Under the pieces are notes generated by a model. That model was not told where the DNA came from, searched no databases, and was given only the letters and a program-made list of their open reading frames with translations. Made by a program: the position numbers and the translations under genes. Positions 43,642 through 53,346 of a DNA stretch of 64,000 bases are shown one piece after another; position 1 is the first letter of the stretch; every line of letters begins with the position of its first letter. The DNA is from Bradyrhizobium sp. SZCCT0231 (GTDB taxonomy: Bacteria; Pseudomonadota; Alphaproteobacteria; Rhizobiales; Xanthobacteraceae): assembly GCF_018130245.1 (NCBI RefSeq), contig NZ_JAFCKP010000011.1, forward strand, positions 140,820-204,819, read 5' to 3'.

Positions 43642-44337
43642 ATGCTGGCGCGCGACTGGTACTACAACGAGCGGAACCGGATGGGGATCGAGCCCGCGGT
43701 GGCGTCGATCTACGACAATCATGACGATGCCGATCTGCGGGCGCGCGCCGCGCTGAAAATGCTCGGGGTCCAGCGCGGCTGGCGCATCGCCGACATCGGC
43801 TGCGGCAACGGCGTGCTCGCCACCGAAGCGGCGCTGATGGGCGCCGAGGCCGACGCCATCGACATCTCGCCCGCGATGCTGGCGCTCGCCGAGATCTACG
43901 CCCGTGACCGCAAGGCGCCGGTTCGCACCGAGTCCGCCGGCCTGCTCAGCTTCGCCTACCGGCCGGAATCCTACGACCTGATCGTCAGCGAGTTCACGCT
44001 GCACCATCTGCCCGATTTCTGGAAGGCGGTGGCGATGTCGCGGATCTATCGCGCCCTGAAGCCGGGTGCGAGCTTTTACTTGCGCGACATCGTCTATGTG
44101 TCGATGCCTGACGCCATCGAGCGCGACGTCGAGCAATGGGCCGACTTCCAGATCAAGAACCACGATTTCTCGCGCGAGGGCGTGGTGACGCATATGCGCG
44201 ACGAATATTCCACCTTCGGCTGGGTGATGGAGCGGATGCTGACCGACGTCGGCTTCACGCTGGTCTCGGCCGACTACCACGCACCGATGCACGGCACCTA
44301 TCTGCTGCGGAAACCGAAAGCCGGCGAGCAAGGCTGA
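43642..44337 (+). CDS. Class I SAM-dependent methyltransferase
   Basis: A 231-residue Rossmann-fold methyltransferase. Motif I is IADIGCGNGVLATEAALMGA, followed by DAIDISPAMLALAEIYA and YDLIVSEFTLHHLPDFWKAV, with ALKPGASFYLRDIVY as the post-II strand. The methyl acceptor is unknown. It begins three bases after ilvN, so it should be expressed with the ilv genes, though no link to branched-chain synthesis is evident. Confidence 0.9.
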   Translation: MLARDWYYNERNRMGIEPAVASIYDNHDDADLRARAALKMLGVQRGWRIADIGCGNGVLATEAALMGAEADAIDISPAMLALAEIYARDRKAPVRTESAGLLSFAYRPESYDLIVSEFTLHHLPDFWKAVAMSRIYRALKPGASFYLRDIVYVSMPDAIERDVEQWADFQIKNHDFSREGVVTHMRDEYSTFGWVMERMLTDVGFTLVSADYHAPMHGTYLLRKPKAGEQG

Positions 44338-44379
44338 ACAACAACAGGGCTGCCTGACAGGGCAGGACCGGAAACAACA

Positions 44380-45255
44380 ATGAAGCCGGCCGACATCCTC
44401 ATCGCCGTCATGGTGGCGATCATCTGGGGGCTTGCCTTCGTGGCGAGCCGGATCGCGCTCGACGAGCTTTCGCCGGAACTGATGACGGCGTTGCGCTTTA
44501 CGGTCGCCGCGGTGCCGTGCCTGTTCATTCCCAAGCCGAAGATCGCCTGGTCGCTGCTGATCGCGATCAGCTTCACGTTGTTCCTTGGTCAGTTCCTGTC
44601 GCAAGCCTACGGCATCGCCCACGGGGTGCCGGTGGGCCTGACCAGCGTCGTCGTGCAGAGCCAGGCGCTGTTCACGATCGGCTTCGCCGCGCTTGCGTTC
44701 GGCGAGCGGCCGACGCCGATGCAGACTCTGGGCACCGTTATCGCCGCGGCCGGCCTTTTGATGATCTGCGGCACCGTCGGCTATGATTTCAGCGTTGCCG
44801 CCTTTGCGGTGCTGATGATCTCACCGGTCAGCTTTGCCGTCGGCAATCTTCTGCTGCGCGGCGCCCGCGGCGTGCCGATGTTCGACCTGTTCGCCTGGCT
44901 GTGCTTCGCCTCGGCCGTGCCGCTGTTTGTGCTGGCGCTGATCGCCAACGGGCCGGCGCCGACCTGGACGTCGCTGACGCACATGTCGCTCGCATCGGCG
45001 CTCTGCATGCTGATGCTCGGCGGCGTCTCCACCAGCGTCGCCTATTGGCTGTGGGGCCGCCTCTTGCGTGACTATCCCGTAGCCCAGGTGGTGCCGTTCG
45101 CACTGCTGGTGCCGTTCGTCGGCTCGGCCGCCTCCAGCATCGTGTTCGGCGAGCGGTTCGGACCGCTTCGCCTTGCCGGCATGCTGACCGTGATCGGCGG
45201 TATCGCCGTGATGGTGCTGGCGAAGCGCCCGCAAGTTCTGTCGAAGACTGCGTGA
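44380..45255 (+). CDS. EamA/DMT family transporter
   Basis: A 291-residue ten-segment exporter-type membrane protein with two EamA repeats: ILIAVMVAIIWGLAFVASRI and LTSVVVQSQALFTIGFAALA in the first, and VAQVVPFALLVPFVGSAASS with VFGERFGPLRLAGMLTVIGG in the second. Such proteins often export amino acids; being beside the LysE-type gene and ilv genes fits metabolite overflow, but the substrate is unproven. Confidence 0.9.
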   Translation: MKPADILIAVMVAIIWGLAFVASRIALDELSPELMTALRFTVAAVPCLFIPKPKIAWSLLIAISFTLFLGQFLSQAYGIAHGVPVGLTSVVVQSQALFTIGFAALAFGERPTPMQTLGTVIAAAGLLMICGTVGYDFSVAAFAVLMISPVSFAVGNLLLRGARGVPMFDLFAWLCFASAVPLFVLALIANGPAPTWTSLTHMSLASALCMLMLGGVSTSVAYWLWGRLLRDYPVAQVVPFALLVPFVGSAASSIVFGERFGPLRLAGMLTVIGGIAVMVLAKRPQVLSKTA

Positions 45256-45262
45256 GGTGGAT

Positions 45263-45865
45263 ATGACCTACTCGCTATTCTATGCCTTCCTCGCCTTCAT
45301 GGTCGTGATGTACTTCACGCCCGGGCCGAACAACATCATGCTGTTGTCCTCGGGCCTGACCTACGGCTTCCGCCGCACCATCCCGCACATCGTCGGCATC
45401 GTCATCGGCTTTGCCTTCATGGTTGCTGCGGTCGGCCTCGGGCTTGGCACCGTGTTCCTGGCCTATCCGATCCTTCAGACCGTCTTGAAATATGCCGGCG
45501 CCGCCTACCTGATTTACCTGGCCGCCGTGATCGCCATGTCCGGTCCGGCCCAGCCGGGCGAGGAGAAGGCCCGCGGCCCGATGACCTTCTGGGGCGCGGC
45601 CATGTTCCAGTGGATCAATGCCAAGGGCTGGGTGATCGTGATCGGTACCATCACCGCCTATGCTGCGATCGCCCAATTCCCGCTCAACATCGCTATCCAG
45701 ACCGTGATCAGCCTCATCGTCGGCACGGTCTCGACCGTGGTCTGGGCCCTGTTCGGCACTGCACTACGGCCGGTGCTGACCTCCGAGCGGCTGGTGCGCG
45801 CCTTCAACATTCTGATGGCGATCCTGCTGCTCGCTTCCCTCTACCCCGTTTTCATGGATGCATGA
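45263..45865 (+). CDS. LysE/RhtB family amino-acid exporter
   Basis: A 200-residue, six-segment membrane protein. It opens YSLFYAFLAFMVVMYFTPGPNN; TPGPNN is the LysE-family signature, and MTFWGAAMFQWINAKGWVIV is the conserved second half. GAGGTGG four bases before the ATG at 45263 selects it over the GTG at 45257. Seven bases separate it from the DMT gene, so the two exporters are co-expressed, next to ilvC. Confidence 0.92.
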   Translation: MTYSLFYAFLAFMVVMYFTPGPNNIMLLSSGLTYGFRRTIPHIVGIVIGFAFMVAAVGLGLGTVFLAYPILQTVLKYAGAAYLIYLAAVIAMSGPAQPGEEKARGPMTFWGAAMFQWINAKGWVIVIGTITAYAAIAQFPLNIAIQTVISLIVGTVSTVVWALFGTALRPVLTSERLVRAFNILMAILLLASLYPVFMDA

Positions 45866-45908
45866 TGTCGCGGATTTCCATGCAGAAACGGGTTTCCCTC
45901 AGGGCTGA

Positions 45909-47018
<1,110 letters not shown>

Positions 47019-47028
47019 CGTCTGCGCC

Positions 47029-47138
47029 GTCATTCCGGGGGCGCGAAGCGCAACCCGGAATCCAGAGGTTGTTGATCGAGATTCTCGGGTGCGCAATTGC
47101 GCACCTGAGTTCGCGCTTAACGCGCGCCCCGGAATGAC
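47029..47138. repeat. Palindromic intergenic repeat with GTGCGCAATTGCGCAC core
   Basis: GTCATTCCGGGGGCGCG at the start is matched by CGCGCCCCGGAATGAC at the end. It contains GTGCGCAATTGCGCAC at 47089-47104 near its centre, identical to the one at 37666. It follows ilvC by 11 bases and may act as its terminator. Confidence 0.75.
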
Positions 47139-47312
47139 GAGCGAAATTCAAGCTTCGCTCGCCAAGCCAAATCTTAGACCTTGGCGACTATGGTCGAGCG
47201 AGATCGCAAACCGCGGTCTCGCTCTTTTCATCTCGGCGAGACATTGCTCTCTCATTCTTTCCGCGACCTGAAGCAGTTGAGCGACTCGGCTCCTGCCAAG
47301 TACGGCGTCGCA

Positions 47313-47933
47313 TCAGCCCGCCGGGACGGTCTGCCCACGCGGGTGGCGGGCCATCGCGATGATACGCAGCGCCATCACGATCAGGAGCGGAAGGAGGAAC
47401 GCGGCATAGAGCGGCATCGCCGGCACACGCTTGCCGAACGACACCATGAACTGGAGCCAGAGGTAATAGCCGCCCACAAGGTGCAGCGCCCGCCAGGCGC
47501 GCGGTCCGATCAGCGCGGCGGCGCGGTCGAACGACGTCGCGCTCATGGCAATGATGAAGCCATAGCCGATGCCGCCGAAGATGTAGGAGGCCGCCGAGGT
47601 CGCCTCGGCAAATCCGGCCGGATCCATCCTGGCAAACGTGACGATCGCCACCGCGTGGATGGCGTGGGAGACCGCGAAGCTCAAGCCGAGATAGCGGCGG
47701 TTGCGCTTCTGCCAGCGCGTCCAGGCATTGGGCCAGAGCCGCGCCGGCGCCGCGGCGCTGAAGGCCAGGCAGAACAACAGGAGCGAGCTTCGCGCCGTGA
47801 AGCGGATCACCATGCGGACACCCTCGACCTCGAACTGCCGCATCGAGGCGATCCATAGGCTCAGCGCGACCAGGCTCAGGCAGAGGGCGGCAAGCAGCCG
47901 CCAGCCTTCGAACCAGCTTTGACGTTGTGACAT
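47313..47933 (-). CDS. Ferric reductase-like transmembrane protein
   Basis: A 206-residue membrane protein with about six segments, of the ferric-reductase-like / MsrQ-like heme membrane group. Histidines in membrane context (LSFAVSHAIHAVAIVTFARM and WRALHLVGGYYLWLQFMVSF) are positioned like heme ligands. There is no NAD or flavin domain. The ATG at 47933 lies just beside two operator-like sites and a divergent TetR gene, so the protein is probably induced by whatever that regulator senses. Confidence 0.8.
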   Translation of the reverse strand: MSQRQSWFEGWRLLAALCLSLVALSLWIASMRQFEVEGVRMVIRFTARSSLLLFCLAFSAAAPARLWPNAWTRWQKRNRRYLGLSFAVSHAIHAVAIVTFARMDPAGFAEATSAASYIFGGIGYGFIIAMSATSFDRAAALIGPRAWRALHLVGGYYLWLQFMVSFGKRVPAMPLYAAFLLPLLIVMALRIIAMARHPRGQTVPAG

Positions 47934-47949
47934 GGGCGATCCCCCTTCT

Positions 47950-47968
47950 ATGTAATCATCGATTACAT
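47950..47968. promoter_or_regulatory. Operator-like dyad, site 1
   Basis: ATGTAATC-ATC-GATTACAT, perfect 8-base arms. It starts 17 bases upstream of the membrane-protein start, within its promoter region. A near copy lies at 47994-48010, about 43 bases away centre to centre, close to four DNA turns. Confidence 0.75.
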
Positions 47969-47993
47969 TAGGGGCAGGCGCGATCGTCAATGG

Positions 47994-48010
47994 TGTAATC
48001 ATCGCTTACA
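47994..48010. promoter_or_regulatory. Operator-like dyad, site 2
   Basis: TGTAATC-ATC-GCTTACA, identical to site 1 except one base in the right arm. It is 30 bases before the TetR gene start, so it would serve autoregulation while site 1 controls the membrane protein. Confidence 0.75.
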
Positions 48011-48039
48011 TTCACGTTCGGGTGAGGCTAGAAAGCTCC

Positions 48040-48693
48040 ATGCCTGTCCGCCAGCCGTCCAAGCCGCGCACCCGTCGCCCCGCAGCCGAAGCCCGGCCGT
48101 ATCATCACGGCGACCTCCGCCGCGTGTTGATCGACGCTGCGCTGCAACTTGCGGCGGAGGGGGCCGAAGTTTCTGTCCGTGAGGCCGCCCGCCGCGCCGC
48201 GGTGTCGCCGGGAGCGCCATTCCGGCACTTCCCCAACCGCGATGCCCTGATGGCGGCCGTGGCAGAGGAGGCGCAGCGACGTTTTCGTGCCGAGATCGAG
48301 GCGGCGCTAGGCGAGTCTCCGGCCGCTGGCCCGCTCGCCCGCTTCCGTGCCTTCGGCCTGGCCTATCTCCGCTGGGCCCTGCGCAACCCCGCGCATTTCG
48401 AGATCATCTCGACGGGGCGCTATTTCGCCCATGGCGGCTCGCCGGAGCTGACACGAGACAATGCCGAGCTGATCGCGCTGACGGAGCAGATGCTGGTTGA
48501 TGCGGCAGAGCAAGGCCTGCTGCGGTCGGCCGACCTCAAGCGCATCCAGATCGCCGGCCGCGCCCTGGTCTACGGTTTCGCCCGGATGAATCTCGACGGC
48601 CACCTTCCGCGCTGGGGCGTCGAGGAGGGTGAGATCGAGCGGATGGCGGAAGGGGTGCTCGACCTGTTCATCGCGGGGATCGCAAAGCCCTAG
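48040..48693 (+). CDS. TetR family transcriptional regulator
   Basis: A 217-residue regulator with an N-terminal helix-turn-helix: YHHGDLRRVLIDAALQLAAE, VREAARRAAVSPGAPFRHFP and NRDALMAAVAEEAQRRF. The C-terminal part matches the TetR_C_33/WHG-like group (LAYLRWALRNPAHFEIISTG). The ATG at 48040 is chosen; GTG at 48022 is possible. The two dyads in the divergent promoter are its likely binding sites. Confidence 0.9.
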   Translation: MPVRQPSKPRTRRPAAEARPYHHGDLRRVLIDAALQLAAEGAEVSVREAARRAAVSPGAPFRHFPNRDALMAAVAEEAQRRFRAEIEAALGESPAAGPLARFRAFGLAYLRWALRNPAHFEIISTGRYFAHGGSPELTRDNAELIALTEQMLVDAAEQGLLRSADLKRIQIAGRALVYGFARMNLDGHLPRWGVEEGEIERMAEGVLDLFIAGIAKP

Positions 48694-48897
48694 CGGGCGA
48701 GCGGCTCCGGTCGATGCCTTGCGGCGCAGCCCACTCACAATAAGCGAAGGTTGGACCGCACCGCGCGTTGCCTGTCCTTGACCGTTCCGTTACAGTTTTA
48801 TGACACGGTGCAGGCTTCCGGCTGCCCCGGACGCCCTGGCCGTTTTCAGGCCAGACGGCTTGGCATCACCGCGCCGGACCAGAGTTGCGTGTCGTCG

Positions 48898-50610
48898 ATG
48901 GCGTCCGCGCCCAATCCAGGTCCTTCTGCCACCACCGCCGTATTGGCGAGCGTCGCCGCGCTCGGCATCTGGCGGCTGCTCGCCGTTGCGGCGCCGCATC
49001 TGGCAGCGCTCGCCCTGATGTACGAGACCGAGATCGATTTCGGCTCGCGCCTGTCCTTCGCACTGGCCTGGGGCATCCTCAACTTCTTCTGGATCACGCT
49101 GCTGCGGCGGCCGGCGCTGTCAGGCGCGCTGTCGCTGACCATGGTCGTCGTGCTGATGCTGCTGTCGCGGCTGAAGCACGATGTCGTGCAGATGACGGTC
49201 AACTTCATCGACCTGATGATGATCGACCGCGACACCGTCGCGTTCCTGTTCACGATCTTTCCGAATCTGCGCTGGTCGGTGATTCTGGCCGGCCTCGTCA
49301 CGCTGCCGCTGATGTACGCGCTATGGTGGCTCGATCCGTTCCGCATCCGCCGCCTGCCGGCGCTCGCCTGCAAGCTCGCCTGCCTTGCCGCCCTGGTCGG
49401 CTATTCGCTCTATCATCCGGACGAGGCCTGGCGCGGCTATTACGACGACGGCTATCTTTCGAAGTTCTTCCGCTCGGGCGTCACCGCCGTCTCCGACTTC
49501 GCGCAATACGGCTTCATGGAATCGGCCGCGGCGACCAACGAGCGGCTCAACATGCCTCTCGTCGATGCCTGCCACCCTGCGGGCCGCCGGCCGAACATCA
49601 TCATGATCCATGATGAATCCAGCTTCGATATCCGCGCCGCACAGGGCATCAAGGTGCCGCCGCGCTATGGCGATCATTTCAAATCGTGGGACGGCAAGCA
49701 GCGCACCTTCCTCGCCGAGAGCAATGGCGGGCCGAGCTGGTTCACCGAATACAACGTGCTCGCAGGGCTCTCCTCGCGCTCGTTCGGTCGCTTCGCCTAT
49801 TTCGTGACGCGCATCGCCTCGAGCCGCGTCGAGCGTGGCCTGCCGCTGGCGCTGCGCCGCTGCGGCTACGACACGCTGTCGCTCTATCCCGCCCATGGCG
49901 GCTTCATGGGCGCGCGCAGCTTCCAGATGACGACCGGCATCGAGCGCTTCCTCGACTCCAGGGATCTCGGCGCCAAGGATGTGGAGCCCGACAGCTTCTT
50001 CTACGGCAAGGCGCTTCAGCTGATGGGGCAGCAGCCGCCGAACAGGCCGCTGTTCACCTTCATCTATCTCGGAGCCAATCATTTCCCCTGGGAGACTCGC
50101 TTCCGTCCCGACCTGCTGCCGAACTGGCGCGCGCCGGGCAATGTGCCGTCGATCGACGAATATCTGCGCCGGCAGGCCATGAGCGCCGAGCAGTACAAGA
50201 CGTTCGTTGCCGGCTTGAAGAAGACCTTTCCCGGCGAGCCTTTCCTGATCGTGCGCTATGGCGATCATCAGCCCGAATTTGCGCCGAACCTGCTCGAGCC
50301 CGGGCTCGATGAAGGCGCGATCGGCAAGAAGCTCGACGCCTACGATCCGCGCCTCTACGCGACCTATTACGCCATCGACGCCGTCAACTTCGAACCCGTC
50401 AGAAGCGCGGCCGTGATGGACACGATCGACGGCCCCTACCTGCCGCTGGTGATCCAGGAAGCTGCCGGCATCCCGCTCGACCCGTCCTTCGCCGAGCAGA
50501 AGGCGATCATGCTCCGCTGCAAGGGCATCTTCTACGGCTGCAAGGACGGCGCCGAGGCACGGCGGCTGAACCGGCTGCTGATCGATGCGGGGATGATCCG
50601 GGGGCTGTAG
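48898..50610 (+). CDS. Membrane sulfatase-family protein (LTA synthase / phosphoethanolamine transferase-like)
   Basis: A 570-residue protein with about five N-terminal membrane segments (to about 185) and a periplasmic alkaline-phosphatase-superfamily domain. RPNIIMIHDESSFDIRAAQG marks the first metal site, GGPSWFTEYNVLAGLSSRS the nucleophile region (Ser or Thr where relatives have Thr), GANHFPWE and RYGDHQPEF the remaining metal ligands. It probably moves a phospho-alcohol group onto an envelope glycan or lipid. Two cysteines near the C-terminus (LRCKGIFYGCKDG) suggest a disulfide. The start codon is uncertain; frames from 48751 look non-coding. Confidence 0.85.
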   Translation: MASAPNPGPSATTAVLASVAALGIWRLLAVAAPHLAALALMYETEIDFGSRLSFALAWGILNFFWITLLRRPALSGALSLTMVVVLMLLSRLKHDVVQMTVNFIDLMMIDRDTVAFLFTIFPNLRWSVILAGLVTLPLMYALWWLDPFRIRRLPALACKLACLAALVGYSLYHPDEAWRGYYDDGYLSKFFRSGVTAVSDFAQYGFMESAAATNERLNMPLVDACHPAGRRPNIIMIHDESSFDIRAAQGIKVPPRYGDHFKSWDGKQRTFLAESNGGPSWFTEYNVLAGLSSRSFGRFAYFVTRIASSRVERGLPLALRRCGYDTLSLYPAHGGFMGARSFQMTTGIERFLDSRDLGAKDVEPDSFFYGKALQLMGQQPPNRPLFTFIYLGANHFPWETRFRPDLLPNWRAPGNVPSIDEYLRRQAMSAEQYKTFVAGLKKTFPGEPFLIVRYGDHQPEFAPNLLEPGLDEGAIGKKLDAYDPRLYATYYAIDAVNFEPVRSAAVMDTIDGPYLPLVIQEAAGIPLDPSFAEQKAIMLRCKGIFYGCKDGAEARRLNRLLIDAGMIRGL

Positions 50611-50636
50611 CCCTTACCGTCATCCTGAGGATCCGT

Positions 50637-50725
50637 GGGGTGGGCAAAGCGAAGCGTGCCCACCACCTCTCACACGCATCCAGAGACCCTGGGCACGGCG
50701 CTTACGCGCCTTTGCCCACCCTACG
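50637..50725. repeat. GGGTGGGCAAAG palindromic repeat
   Basis: GGTGGGCAAAGCGAAGCGTG at one end and CGCCTTTGCCCACCC at the other. A second copy is at 63821-63931. It fills the gap between two convergent genes. Confidence 0.75.
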
Positions 50726-50735
50726 AAATCTCACC

Positions 50736-52295
50736 TTATCGCCCGCCCACCTTCTCCCACAACCACTTCGCCACAGCATCGGGCGATGAATTCGCATCAT
50801 TGCCGCTGGCGCGCAGGTTCGCCTCGCGCATGGTGGCGATGTCGATCTTGCCGAGCAGCGGCCTCAGCGCCGTCTTGAGCCGCTCGTCGCCGGCGCGTTT
50901 CGGCGCCAGCAGCAGGATCGCATCATAGGGCGGGATCGCATGGCGGGGATCGTCGAGCGCAACGAGATCGTATTTCGCGATCAGGCCGTCGCTGGTGTAG
51001 CCCGCGATGACGTCGACCTCGCCGCTGGCGACCGCCGCATACATGAAATCCGGCTGCATCTGGCGCTGGGCGCGGAACTGGAGTCCATAGGCCTTTTGCA
51101 GGGCCGCCCATTCGGGACGGGAGAAGAATTCGTAGTCGCCGGCAATCGACAGTGTCGAGGCATGTGCGCTGAGGTCGGCGATGGTGCGGATGCCTAGCGC
51201 CTCGGCGCGCCGTCTCGGCATCACCAGCGCATAGGCGTTCTCGAAACCGAGCTCGCCGAGAAGGGTGATATCGTCCTTCGCGAGCGCCGTCTTCAGCTCG
51301 GCGACCAGCTCGGCGCGCGGCCTGATGTCGGTGCGATGGAGCTGGTTGGCCCAGAGCGTGCCGGAATAGTCGACATAGAGATCGATGTCGCCCGCCTTCA
51401 GCGCCTCGAAGATCACGCTGGAGCCGAGGCCGGAGCGCGCCGTGGCCGAGAGGCCCGCCACCTGGAGGCGGTCCCTCATCAACGCTGACAGCACATATTG
51501 CTCGGCGAAGGTCTTTGCGCCGACCACATAGCCTGACGACGAGCGTCCCATGGTCGGCACCAGCGTAGCGGCGACCAGCGCCGCGATTCCGACCGCGCCG
51601 AGGCCAGCGCGCGCCCGGCTGCGCTGGCGCAGACCGCCCTCGATCTGACCGAGCAACTGGTCGACGGCGAGTGCCAGCAAGGCCGAGGCCAGGCAGCCGA
51701 ACAGCACGAACACCCAGTTCTGGGTCTGGAGCCCGGCGAAGATGTAATTGCCGAGGCTGGTCTGCCCGATCGGCGTCGAGAGCGTCGCGGTGCCGATCAC
51801 CCACACCGCGGCGGTGCGGATGCCCGCCATCATCACCGGCAGCGCCAGCGGCAGCTCGACCATGAGCAGCGATTGCCGTGCGGTCATGCCGACACCCTTG
51901 GCAGCCTCGATCAGCGCGGGATCGATGCCGTTGAGGCCGGTGATGCCGTTGCGCAGCACCGGCAGCATCGAATAGAGCGCCAGCGCCAGCATCGCCGGCA
52001 GGAAGCCGAACGCGGAGAAGGAAAGGCCGAACCAGGCCAGCGTGACGGAAGCAGCCAGCAGCAGCAGCGGATAGAACAGCGCAAGCAGCGCCAGCCCGGG
52101 TACGGTCTGCACGATGCTGGCGAACGCGAGCAGGATGCCGCGCGGCGCCGGACGGTTGCGCGTCAGGATCGCCAGCGGCAGGCTCACGGCAAGGCCGAGC
52201 GCAAGCGCGGCGAGGCTTACCCGCACATGGTTGCCGAGATAATCGGGCAGATGCGCCAGCGCCTCGCCCCAGCGCGGATCGGTGAAGAGGCTCAT
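50736..52295 (-). CDS. Osmoprotectant/choline ABC transporter, permease fused to binding protein
   Basis: A 519-residue fusion. The N-terminal permease (about 1-210, six segments) carries the EAA loop IEAAKGVGMTARQSLLMVEL; the C-terminal part (about 240-510) is an OpuAC-type binding domain (VGAKTFAEQYVLSALMRDRL, DIDLYVDYSGTLWANQLH, VIAGYTSDGLIAKYDLVAL). Relatives import glycine betaine, choline or proline betaine. Such permease-receptor fusions occur in Opu/Bus-like systems. The ATG overlaps the stop of the upstream ATPase gene by four bases. No separate receptor is needed. Confidence 0.9.
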   Translation of the reverse strand: MSLFTDPRWGEALAHLPDYLGNHVRVSLAALALGLAVSLPLAILTRNRPAPRGILLAFASIVQTVPGLALLALFYPLLLLAASVTLAWFGLSFSAFGFLPAMLALALYSMLPVLRNGITGLNGIDPALIEAAKGVGMTARQSLLMVELPLALPVMMAGIRTAAVWVIGTATLSTPIGQTSLGNYIFAGLQTQNWVFVLFGCLASALLALAVDQLLGQIEGGLRQRSRARAGLGAVGIAALVAATLVPTMGRSSSGYVVGAKTFAEQYVLSALMRDRLQVAGLSATARSGLGSSVIFEALKAGDIDLYVDYSGTLWANQLHRTDIRPRAELVAELKTALAKDDITLLGELGFENAYALVMPRRRAEALGIRTIADLSAHASTLSIAGDYEFFSRPEWAALQKAYGLQFRAQRQMQPDFMYAAVASGEVDVIAGYTSDGLIAKYDLVALDDPRHAIPPYDAILLLAPKRAGDERLKTALRPLLGKIDIATMREANLRASGNDANSSPDAVAKWLWEKVGGR

Positions 52296-53068
52296 GCCGC
52301 ACCGCTCTGCGGCAGCAGCGTGCTCAATCGCTCCACCTGGCGGCGCGGCGTGCGCAGCAGCTCCAGCACGTAGGCGTCGCTGCTCTTCGAGAGCTCCGCG
52401 GGTGTACCCTGCGCGAGCAGCTTCCCGCTGCGCATCACTGCGATGCGGTCGGCGAGCAGAATCGCCTCCGTCATGTCATGGGTGATCATCACCGTGGTCA
52501 GGCCGAGCTTGCGGTGCAGCGTGCGATAGTCGTCACCCAGCGCATCGCGGGTGAGGGGATCGAGCGCGCCGAAGGGCTCGTCCATCAGCACGATGCGGGG
52601 TTTTGCCGCGAGCGCCCGCGCCACGCCGACGCGCTGGCGCTGACCGCCGGAGAGCGCCTGCGGAAGCCGATCGCGATGCGCGGCGCGGTCGAGCTGCACG
52701 AGCTCGAGCAGCTCATCGACGCGCGTCGCGATCGCCGCTGCCGGTTCGCCCAGCAGTTTTGGCGTGATTCCGATATTGTCGGCGACGCTCAGATGCGGAA
52801 ACAGCCCGCCGCTTTGGAAGACGTAGCCGATCCGGCGCCGCAGCGCGACCGGATCGACATCTCTCACGCCCTCGCCCTCGATCGTGATGGTGCCGCCATC
52901 GGCCTCGATCAGCCGGTTGGCGAGCCGCAGCAATGTGGTCTTGCCTGAGCCCGAGCCGCCGACGATCGCCACAAACTCGCCCTCGGCGATGTCGAGCGAC
53001 ACATCGTCCACAGCCCTAAGGGAGCCGAAGCTCTTGGTGACCTCTTGGTAGCTGATCGCTGAAGACAT
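52292..53068 (-). CDS. Osmoprotectant ABC transporter ATP-binding protein
   Basis: A 258-residue ATPase. Walker A GGSGSGKTTLLRLANRL, Q-loop GYVFQSGGLFPHLSV, signature LSGGQRQRVGVARAL, Walker B RIVLMDEPFGALDP and switch His in ITHDM are all intact. There is no CBS regulatory domain after it, unlike some OpuA ATPases. It is the first gene of a two-gene operon with the fused permease-receptor. Confidence 0.95.
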   Translation of the reverse strand: MSSAISYQEVTKSFGSLRAVDDVSLDIAEGEFVAIVGGSGSGKTTLLRLANRLIEADGGTITIEGEGVRDVDPVALRRRIGYVFQSGGLFPHLSVADNIGITPKLLGEPAAAIATRVDELLELVQLDRAAHRDRLPQALSGGQRQRVGVARALAAKPRIVLMDEPFGALDPLTRDALGDDYRTLHRKLGLTTVMITHDMTEAILLADRIAVMRSGKLLAQGTPAELSKSSDAYVLELLRTPRRQVERLSTLLPQSGAA

Positions 53069-53093
53069 TAGCTGCGGACTCTCGCTCTTGCTT

Positions 53094-53252
53094 ACCCTCC
53101 CCTGGAGGGGGAGGGTCGCTCGCGCGAAGCGCGGGCGGGGTGGGGTGATTTCTCAACACGGGCAGTGTTCGACGCGGAGAGACCGTCACCCCACCCCGGT
53201 CCGCATTCCGCTTCGCTTCATGCGCACCGACCCTCCCCCTCCAGGGGAGGGT
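53094..53252. repeat. Long inverted repeat with perfect 23-base ends
   Basis: The ends at 53094-53116 (ACCCTCCCCTGG...) and 53230-53252 are exact complements of each other. The inner sequences (GGGGTGGGGTGA / TCACCCCACCCC) are also complementary. It fills the divergent gap between two ABC operons. Confidence 0.8.
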
Positions 53253-53346
53253 GAAGGAAGTGTCCCCATGCGTAGCACGCTTGGCGGCTTGATTGAACTT
53301 GGCCGCGCGAGCGGCTAAGGCATCGGCCTGAGTTCGGAGGAAGCAC

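Noticed and set aside
48777-48804. TTGACC-TATGAC promoter for the sulfatase-family gene
   Set aside because: The spacer is only 15 bases and the -10 is poor; reported here only as a weak possibility.
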